DNA from: Rodentolepis nana
Lineage: Eukaryota; Platyhelminthes; Cestoda; Cyclophyllidea; Hymenolepididae
Direction: 5' to 3'
Length of the DNA stretch: 12,121 nt
Assembly (NCBI GenBank): GCA_900617975.1
Contig: UZAE01014782.1
Location: forward strand, 1-12,121
Positions 9,301-12,121 of this stretch are shown in pieces (position 1 is the first letter of the stretch; each line of letters opens with the position of its first letter). The notes beneath the pieces were generated by a model. The model saw nothing but the letters and a program-made list of their open reading frames with translations, was not told the origin of the DNA and did not search any database. The position numbers and the translations under genes were made by a program.

Positions 9301-11911
9301 CTAAAGGGCTTATTATAACTATCTAAATGACTGCAATTTGATATAAATTAATAAGTTGTCAATTGATGTTAGATATACACTCATTCTCATTACCACAGCG
9401 ACGATCATGAAATTTCATGTTATGACACACACGTACACCTTATCTCATCACCTTTAAGGAGAATATTTTTATACTCATCTTGGTTAGAGGCGTATAATTT
9501 TACAATCTCTTTAAATAGAACCACTCTAGACTCCCTCTTGACATTATAGTTGGGAATGTCGCCCTCTAAATTGACGTTATCGAGAATCGTAATCCGTGAT
9601 CTCTGAACGCGCAAAAAATTATGAATTTCAAAATTGAGAACTTGAGGTTTAAAAATTACTATTCTGATGACTAATTTCCTGATTAGAGGGCCTAACAAAT
9701 GTCACGTGATAAACATACAAGAACTTTTAAATTTCTCGCTGAGACTCATCTGGATAAGTTCGTGCACGCCTACGTTACCCCTAGAGACCTAAAAACCAAC
9801 ATAAACATGATTTTAATCGACTGACTATAAGTCTAAAAATTAGCTTTTCTAAGCCGAATCGATGTGTCACGTCATGCATATTTGATCACACGGTAAACGC
9901 ACATTGCTTAATTATAGGAAAGGCCATGGCAACTGTAAACAGCTACACACACCATAACGGTAGTATATGTCAATTTAATTGCCAACATTTATCTGACATC
10001 AATCTAATGCCACATTTATCGATGTAGTTGTCTTAATTAGACTCCGAGTTACTGGGATTAGAAGTCTGTGTCAGGCCACAATCTCCATTGCAACAAAGCT
10101 CTCCTTTTCTCAAGGAATTCATTTAAATTTGTAAAAGCCTATACGAATTAATCAGAAAATGTCCTTTCATTGCCATGAGATACCTAAGTTTCATGGGGTT
10201 TCATTTGCAATAAGAGTAGTTTAAGTTGTGGAAGGTACTACGGTTTGGCTCCAATTAACCAATTATTGATCACTAGAGGTGATTACGCAAAATAGATACC
10301 TCCAGTTAGTTGTTCGAAGTAAGGGTTGGGCCTATAGTTTTCAACATAATCAATTGCATTTTTGAAGGCATGGAAGTGTGAAATTTGAAGAATTCGAGCC
10401 CGAAGTTAGTTTTTCTAGATTTAATGTTGATGCAGTTACCAACTTTGAATTAATCCCCACAGAATTCCAATCTGTATTTTGATTCTATAACAATTTCACT
10501 GGATATCGATTTGCTTCCTTTAACTAACAGAAAAAAACAAATAACCTATGAAATTCCCACAACCCTTCATTATTCTACAGTATGGGTATTGCAATTAAAT
10601 AAAAATGGGCTAACCCAATGAAGGTAGAATAAAAATAGTTCGATGCTTCGTACTTCTACACCAATTCAACTAGACCTGCTGGTTAATATATGCTTCTCTT
10701 ATCCAAAGGTAAATAAATCGATATCTGCAAATGCGTATTAAATGAGCGTAGTTAATAAAGGATTGTTAGAATTGGAGGTTCTCAATCGGAAAACCATAGG
10801 AAACAATTGAGCTTCCAAAGGATGATAAGAGAATTACTGCCACTTACACATTTTCGTATAAACGATAAGTGTTTCCGACCAATTGGAGGCAAAACTAGTC
10901 CTTCCACAATGGAATTGACCAATAGGAGGCTGAACGCGTGCACTGAACATATACACAAGACCCTCTTTCAAGGGCGGAAGTTCTATAGCTAGAATTGCAA
11001 AGAATCAGACGTGAAAATTTGCTCACTCTATATTGATAGTAATATTATTAATGTAAGCGGTGATTTACTGTTTCCGGATAAAGAATTTTTTGGGTTGACT
11101 TCGCATTGATCAATAGATGGAAAAACGCCCCACTGCAAGGCATATATGTATTCACAAAACCGATGAAGGGAGGTGTACGATGCACCAAGATTTGGCGATC
11201 TGTAAAATATAGTTGGCACGGTTTTCATGATATCTAAAAAAGTTAAACAGTTGCATACAATCAATATCATGGCCGTCATAATTCCCAATGGGTAGAATTC
11301 AATAGTATACCTGGATATTTCGTGGAGGTGGTAAGGCTTTGAGGATAGATTATTCGACCGGCTGAATTTTCAAAGTGAAGTTGCCAAGTGTAGTTATGGC
11401 AGAATTCGAAGGAATGCTCAAAATTGAGGCTTTGAGACGCTTCAGGCAATTGTATTGGCAACACAGCATTATTGATATTTACTAAGAGGCTTGTTGGCAA
11501 TCCGCAGACTCGTGTTCGCATAGTCTCCCATCTGAGGGTAACATTGCTTCCATTCGTGTTGATTTGCACATTCTCCACCTGGCACGGTGCTGTTGTGAAT
11601 ATACAAAATATCTGTTTATAAATTAACTATGATTAGTAATGCGCGAGCCATAAATTTTGGCATATTTTGACCGAAGTGAATATTGTAAACAGATGAGCAT
11701 ATTCAGAAACGCATAGGCGTAAATAATTTTCGAAAATGCGGATTAATAAGTAGTATTGCAAATAAGAAAAATCGATTCTTGGTGTACATTGCATATATAA
11801 GTTTAAGAGTGGTCGTGAGCTGAGGTTTCTGGAGTAAGTTAATAGCACAAGGAATGCCAGTAATGCAGTGATGCAGCATAAATACAAATCCAAAAATTTT
11901 TGAAAAGACAT
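244..11911 (-). CDS. Receptor-type protein tyrosine phosphatase, 15-exon model, 3' end beyond the window
   Basis: The product is a single-pass membrane enzyme expected to sense ligands outside the cell and remove phosphate from phosphotyrosine inside. The model joins 11911-11788, 11589-11311, 11233-11069, 10942-10848, 9602-9439, 8640-8537, 7660-7347, 7310-7016, 6569-6443, 5924-5807, 4997-4897, 4811-4709, 3389-3281, 1740-1446 and 433-244. The total is 861 codons with no stop and matching phases at every junction. Approximate layout: signal peptide 1-28, FN3-type ectodomain 42-310, membrane-proximal region 312-513, transmembrane helix 523-543, juxtamembrane 544-663, PTP domain from about 686 to the edge. 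Visible PTP motifs are NRLRNRY (688-694), DYVNAS (736-741), YIAAQAP (767-773), FWQAIW (781-786), VMLT (794-797), KCCPYWP (806-812) and IYGNISVTL (834-842). An FN3-only ectodomain with a PIQLSNF-type juxtamembrane resembles the R3 group (PTPRB/PTPRJ, Drosophila Ptp10D). The number of PTP domains cannot be seen, so the subtype is open. Confidence 0.88.
434..1445 (-). other. Intron 14
   Basis: About 1.0 kb between exons 14 and 15. It contains a GA/CT-rich tract next to the exon 15 acceptor (about 447-462) and a C-rich stretch at 601-621. One open frame, on the minus strand at about 850-1032, resembles a PTP strand but lacks a donor (see rejected items). Nothing else is recognisable. Confidence 0.75.
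1446..1740 (-). CDS. Exon 14: PTP domain, DYVNAS to VMLT
   Basis: The 295-nt exon (TTTTGTTAAG|AT to ACGAG|GTATTG, phase 1 in, 2 out) encodes residues 701-797. It contains SDYVNASVI (consensus DYINAS.i), YIAAQAP (consensus YIATQGP), FWQAIWDSEVRIIVMLT (consensus FW.MvWe....iVMlT). Between DYVNAS and YIAAQAP there is a Pro/His/Ser-rich stretch of about 25 residues, where most PTPs have about 10. The Gly of the QGP turn is Ala. The core motifs are otherwise intact. Confidence 0.93.
1741..3280 (-). other. Intron 13
   Basis: About 1.5 kb, holding SINE copy 1 (2099-2429). The 3' part on the plus strand, 2444-3280, is AT-rich and contains no recognisable element or gene. Confidence 0.75.
2099..2429 (+). 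repeat. SINE copy 1, headless, with 14-bp target-site duplication
   Basis: One of five related copies, all plus-oriented. It starts GGGGTGCGCAACAGACTTAC, has a pyrimidine-rich middle with a (TCTG)n run, and ends CATTTGATATAAATA. The 14-bp sequence AATTTCTTTCAATG occurs perfectly on both sides (2085-2098 and 2430-2443), which shows target-primed insertion of this exact unit. There is no tRNA-like head. It shares with copy 2 the variant GGCCCGACTATTTGT/GACCCGACTATTTGT, marking a subfamily. Confidence 0.9.
3281..3389 (-). CDS. Exon 13: start of the PTP catalytic domain
   Basis: The acceptor ATATTTTTCCAG|ACT and the consensus donor CCTT|GTAAGT bound 109 nt (phase 0 in, 1 out). The encoded THPQNRLRNRYKNICP continues with Y-D across the junction. 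It reproduces the hallmark N-terminal PTP motif NxxKNRYxNixPYD. Tyr694 corresponds to the substrate-recognition Tyr46 of PTP1B. The usual Lys of KNRY is Arg here. The preceding TCANYAAAQQEE occupies the helical linker. Confidence 0.9.
3390..4708 (-). other. Intron 12
   Basis: About 1.3 kb containing SINE copy 2 near its 5' end on the gene strand. The remaining stretch, 3390-4321, shows no recognisable gene, repeat or RNA. Confidence 0.7.
4336..4652 (+). repeat. SINE copy 2, headless, with 14-bp target-site duplication
   Basis: The same body as copy 1, beginning GAGGTGTGCAACAGACTAAC and ending TTTAATATAAATAA. ATATGTCACTTTGC is repeated perfectly at 4322-4335 and 4653-4666. It lies in intron 12, 56 nt from the exon 12 end, antisense to the gene. 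It belongs with copy 1 by the GACCCGACTATTTGT variant. Confidence 0.9.
4709..4811 (-). CDS. Exon 12: conserved RPTP juxtamembrane motif
   Basis: The acceptor CACTTCATTTTAG|G (phase 2) opens 34 codons. They contain APSPIQLSNFIETVAKYAED, then EYAILRDEYK. This matches the RPTP juxtamembrane pattern 'PI.v.nF..y.......eEY..L' that precedes the catalytic domain. The intron to exon 11 is 85 nt. The end is drawn at AAG|GCAAGC, a GC-type donor that keeps phase 0. Nearby GT sites (ACT|GTTGTA and GTT|GTATAC) would extend the exon by 9 or 12 nt in the same phase and cannot be excluded. Confidence 0.82.
4897..4997 (-). CDS. Exon 11: juxtamembrane helical segment
   Basis: The donor GTGAC|GTGAGT is near consensus (phase 2). 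Two acceptors are possible: AACCCATAG|ATT at 4998 (phase 0, used here) and CGTTGTAG|G at 4972 (phase 2). The first gives IDYILNRCRKELTRDEV before SAVRESAKKFQSKLV and joins exon 10 in phase. The second removes nine residues. The strongly alternating charged and hydrophobic residues predict an amphipathic helix in front of the PTP domain. Confidence 0.72.
5084..5118. repeat. Imperfect inverted repeat, 12-bp arms
   Basis: AAAAAGCAGAAT and ATTCCGCTTTTT can pair with one mismatch around an 11-nt loop. It lies inside intron 10. Its function is unknown; it may be a chance AT-rich hairpin or a remnant of an element. Confidence 0.4.
5181..5493 (+). repeat. SINE copy 3, headless, with 10-bp target-site duplication
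   Basis: Begins GGAGTGTGCGATAGACTTAC and ends GATATAAATAAATAAATA. TTCATAATTC flanks it at 5171-5180 and 5494-5503. It shares ATCCCACTGTATG and the CCACAGTACTCACCTCA block with copy 4, a subfamily different from copies 1 and 2. It sits in intron 10, antisense to the phosphatase gene. Confidence 0.9.
5717..5747. repeat. (TA)n microsatellite
   Basis: About 15 uninterrupted TA units lie in intron 10, close to the downstream side of exon 10. The tract is likely length-polymorphic. Confidence 0.97.
5807..5924 (-). CDS. Exon 10: cytoplasmic juxtamembrane segment
   Basis: The acceptor CATTTGGTTCAG|A (phase 2) opens a 39-codon frame with HRKNQTSILLSESLRDLKNP and then GLEEKDLVQCLLQD. The proposed donor GAT|GTGCGT gives phase 0, matching exon 11. 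The frame remains open to a TAG at 5759-5761, so the exact end is uncertain. An antisense SINE ends only 45 nt upstream of the acceptor and has an open frame running into this exon. The segment is Leu- and charge-rich and probably helical; no named domain is visible. Confidence 0.65.
5970..6293 (+). repeat. SINE copy 4, headless, next to the exon 10 acceptor
   Basis: Begins TGGGTGTGCGATTGACTTAC and ends GATATAAATAAATGAATA. The flanks AATCTTTAGTAGGA (5956-5969) and AATCTTTAATAGAA (6294-6307) are a 14-bp target duplication with two mismatches. On the gene strand it ends 45 nt before the exon 10 acceptor. The duplication contains TACTAAAG, a likely branch-point sequence. It is closest to copy 3. 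Confidence 0.88.
6326..6355 (+). repeat. 30-nt poly-G run
   Basis: Thirty consecutive G on the plus strand (C in the pre-mRNA), in intron 9, followed by a G-rich GTAGTGGAGGGTGAGGAGGGG. It may fold as a G-quadruplex. The length should be treated as approximate because such runs are hard to sequence. Confidence 0.95.
6443..6569 (-). CDS. Exon 9: transmembrane helix and stop-transfer
   Basis: The acceptor TTATTTTACAG|TT and the strong donor ATAT|GTACGT bound 127 nt (phase 1 in, 2 out). Residues 523-543 form an uninterrupted hydrophobic stretch (IVIAAILGTISILAIVVLIVV). The basic run KLKRQVVRRD follows on its cytoplasmic side. This fixes a type I topology, with exons 1-8 outside and exons 10-15 inside the cell. 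It is one of the most certain exons of the gene. Confidence 0.9.
6848..6889 (+). repeat. Poly-G run with an undetermined base and GGGGC repeats
   Basis: A G run of over 20 nt contains an 'n' at 6869 and passes into GGGGC units ending GGGGTG. It lies in intron 8. The unresolved base shows that the assembly was uncertain here, and the tract has strong quadruplex potential. Confidence 0.93.
7016..7310 (-). CDS. Exon 8: membrane-proximal ectodomain, second part
   Basis: The 295-nt exon (phase 0 in, 1 out) has the donor GCACAAG|GTAGAT. It contains NTPLYKGTTRLLMGFQSTN, which follows the RPTP membrane-proximal pattern 'N-x-PL-x-x-GT-x-Y-x-V-x-x-x-A' before the membrane. The end, EQTWQTNAQ, joins in phase to the transmembrane exon. 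The FN3-like pattern is degenerate: the usual Tyr of the F strand is replaced (TTRLLMG). Confidence 0.8.
7311..7346 (-). other. 36-nt micro-intron between exons 7 and 8
   Basis: The interval starts GTATGA and ends TCAAAG, so it has GT-AG ends in phase 0. It is a multiple of three long and contains an in-frame TGA immediately after its first codon. The reading frame is identical and open on both sides, for 104 codons before and 98 after. Removing it is the simplest way to explain this. Introns of about this size are known in flatworms. A real nonsense mutation or a sequencing error is the alternative. Confidence 0.75.
7347..7660 (-). CDS. Exon 7: membrane-proximal ectodomain, first part
   Basis: The acceptor GCTTTGTTTTGTAG|CC opens a frame of 104 codons (phase 1 in, 0 out). 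It begins QSEVKTNNKTVTAY, has an acidic stretch (KTKEEDEENFG), then a strand-rich part with IIVDWQV and GYILEIGRQ that suits an FN3 core. N-glycosylation sites are NKT, NTS and NNS, and there are several cysteines. It ends just before a 36-nt intron whose in-frame TGA would otherwise stop translation. Together with exon 8 it forms the long membrane-proximal region common in FN3-type RPTPs. Confidence 0.8.
7661..8536 (-). other. Intron 6
   Basis: About 0.9 kb. A 9-bp inverted repeat (8110-8118 with 8140-8148) is the only structure I see. A minus-strand open frame around 8125-8310 has KIIYS resembling an FN3 tail, but it lacks clear splice sites. No other element is recognisable. Confidence 0.6.
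8537..8640 (-). CDS. Exon 6: FN3-like C-terminal strands (putative)
   Basis: The acceptor has a branch-like CTAAC 21 nt upstream, a T-rich tract and TTAG|C. The donor is ACAACAG|GTAGAT. The 104 nt fit phase 2 in and phase 1 out and encode 34 residues, including SPWRIRLTSLVSAPAVMMGG. This looks like the F and G strands of an FN3 domain and would close the one begun in exons 4-5. The homology signal is weak. The exon could be skipped if exon 5 uses its phase-1 donor. Confidence 0.45.
8962..9030 (+). other. tRNA-Val(UAC)-like SINE head with A and B boxes
   Basis: TGTAGTGGTCATCACGT is an A-box and D-arm match, GCTTTACACGC matches the anticodon arm of a tRNA-Val with anticodon TAC, and GGTCCCCGGTCGAGTC is the T arm with the B box. 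The B box reads GGTCGAGTC against the consensus GGTTCGAnTCC, so one T is missing. The acceptor stem does not pair, so this is not a working tRNA. It would be the internal RNA polymerase III promoter of the element. Confidence 0.82.
8962..9354 (+). repeat. SINE copy 5, complete with tRNA-derived head
   Basis: The body (from about 9036 to 9354) matches copies 1-4, but about 70 nt of tRNA-like sequence precede it. It ends TTTGATATAAATTAAT. The target duplication is imperfect: GTTGTCGTCAATTG on the left and GTTGTCAATTG on the right, with an 8-bp perfect core (8954-8961 and 9358-9365). It is in intron 5, about 84 nt from the exon 5 end, antisense to the gene. It may be older than the headless copies, judging from the eroded duplication. 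Confidence 0.85.
9439..9602 (-). CDS. Exon 5: FN3-like strands B to E
   Basis: The acceptor lies after a T-rich stretch ending GCGCGTTCAG|AGATCA (phase 0). The encoded sequence RSRITILDNVNLEGDIPNYN resembles FN3 B and C strands (s.ItIl...G.I.nYnV). The frame continues through YKNILLKGDEI. The proposed donor is ATAAG|GTGTAC (phase 2). A nearby alternative, TTAAAG|GTGATG at 9451, leaves in phase 1 and could join straight to exon 7, skipping exon 6. The frame is also open upstream to an acceptor-like TTTGTTAG at about 9691, giving an N-terminal alternative with PLIRKLVI. Confidence 0.55.
9603..10847 (-). other. Intron 4
   Basis: About 1.2 kb of AT-rich sequence. The part next to exon 5 has an open frame with FN3-like residues and may be exonic under an alternative acceptor near 9691. 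From 9720 to 10847 I see no gene, RNA or repeat. Confidence 0.6.
10848..10942 (-). CDS. Exon 4: ectodomain segment, start of a second FN3-like domain
   Basis: The acceptor TATGTTCAG|TG and the consensus-like donor AATGT|GTAAGT bound 95 nt (phase 1 in, 0 out). The product contains SLLLVNSIVEGLV, then LPPIGRKHLSFIRKC, which suits the A strand of an FN3 domain continued in exon 5. A second frame, containing FASNWSETLIVYTKM, is open across the same exon and looks FN3-like by itself. Its phases do not match the neighbouring exons. The exon is well supported by its splice sites, the frame less so. Confidence 0.55.
11069..11233 (-). CDS. Exon 3: ectodomain segment
   Basis: The acceptor AACTTTTTTAG|AT has a strong pyrimidine tract, and the donor AAACA|GTAAAT gives phase 1 in and 1 out. 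It encodes about 54 residues, including FCEYIYALQWGVF, which resembles FCHNYTWQLHF of exon 2. I read it as part of a divergent FN3-like domain. A second acceptor at ATATTTTACAG|AT (exon start 11199) would open another frame ending in KILYPET, also FN3-tail-like. That frame leaves in phase 0 and does not fit exon 4. The phase fit favours the 11233 start, but transcript data are needed to be sure. Confidence 0.55.
11311..11589 (-). CDS. Exon 2: complete fibronectin III domain, phase 1-1
   Basis: The 279-nt exon is bounded by ACAACAG|CACCG and CCAG|GTATAC and encodes residues 42-135. It starts with the FN3 pattern PCQVENVQI, followed by a B strand containing VTLRWE with the core Trp. The F-strand region contains FCHNYTWQLHF and the exon ends in LTTSTKYP. 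The symmetric phase 1-1 boundaries are usual for one-exon FN3 modules. There are three possible N-glycosylation sites (NGS, NVT, NYT), and its two cysteines may pair. In an RPTP such modules form the extracellular stalk or ligand-binding part. Exon 1 follows upstream after a 198-nt intron, and the downstream intron is only 77 nt. Confidence 0.8.
11788..11911 (-). CDS. Exon 1: start codon and signal peptide
   Basis: The exon encodes 41 residues beginning MSFQKFLDLYLCC, with a hydrophobic core (LCCITALLAFLVLL, residues 11-24) followed by the polar TYSRN. This is a typical secretory signal. I chose the ATG at 11911 because it puts the hydrophobic core at the right distance. An in-frame ATG at 11968 would add 19 residues and move the core inward. 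The proposed donor is CAAT|GTACAC (phase 1), weak but matched to the phase of exon 2. The frame stays open to about 11634, so another donor is possible. No cDNA evidence defines the true 5' end, and an upstream exon or a trans-spliced leader cannot be excluded. Confidence 0.62.
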
Positions 11912-11972
11912 GTTTTTATGAATCCCCCTCACACCTTCACAGATTGGGAGTATACGCTCAACCCACATGCCT

Positions 11973-12046
11973 CTATGTGACCTACAGGAGGAAACGGAGA
12001 AGACCCACCCCTATGTAACCTACGTGAGGAAATAGAGAAGACCCAC
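11973..12046. repeat. Two-copy 38-bp imperfect tandem repeat in the 5' flank
   Basis: Copies start at 11973 and 12011 (CTATGTGACCTACAGGAGG and CTATGTAACCTACGTGAGG), and both end in GAGAAGACCCAC. It lies just upstream of the gene's first ATGs, so it is in the 5' UTR, the promoter or an upstream intron. It could be the edge of a longer unrecognised element running off the right side. Confidence 0.75.
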
Positions 12047-12121
12047 TTGATTCGGTGTCATGACCTTAAGACAACGACGGCAAACCAGAGATACTGGGAA
12101 GCAAGAAGACAGCTAATGAAC
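12047..12121. other. 5' flank of the phosphatase gene
   Basis: The last 75 nt contain no TATA-like motif or start site that I can identify. The promoter and transcription start are not placed. Confidence 0.5.

Overview
The window looks like nuclear DNA of a eukaryote with intron-rich genes. It is AT-rich and carries tRNA-derived SINEs, long G runs and a TA microsatellite, with no bacterial-type gene packing. A parasitic flatworm, perhaps a tapeworm, is my best guess. It rests on a 36-nt in-frame intron, several 77-126-nt introns, and the divergent receptor phosphatase. The organism call is inference.

One gene, on the minus strand, fills almost the whole window: a receptor-type protein tyrosine phosphatase (RPTP). 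I could chain 15 exons from 11911 down to 244. Every junction is phase-compatible and the joined frame is 2583 nt (861 codons) without a stop. In order it encodes a signal peptide, a fibronectin III-type (FN3) ectodomain, a membrane-proximal ectodomain region, one transmembrane helix, a basic and then helical juxtamembrane segment, and about the first 170 residues of a PTP catalytic domain. The catalytic loop (HCxxGxxR) and WPD loop lie beyond the left edge, so the gene is cut at base 1. The 3' half of the model (exons 7-9 and 11-15) is strong. The middle ectodomain exons (3-6) rest on splice signals, phase logic and weak FN3 resemblance.

The introns range from 36 to about 1540 nt. Five of them each hold one copy of a SINE family, at 2099-2429, 4336-4652, 5181-5493, 5970-6293 and 8962-9354. 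All five are antisense to the gene and all have recognisable target-site duplications. Only the last has a tRNA-Val-like head. The other four begin at the same internal position, so they look like a discrete headless form. The antisense strand of the SINE body carries a near-consensus 5' splice site.

The rest is intronic or 5'-flanking sequence: a TA microsatellite (5717-5747), a 30-nt G run (6326-6355), a second G run with an undetermined base and GGGGC repeats (6848-6889), and a two-copy 38-bp tandem repeat upstream of the gene (11973-12046). I see no second protein gene, no functional tRNA or rRNA gene, and no CRISPR array.
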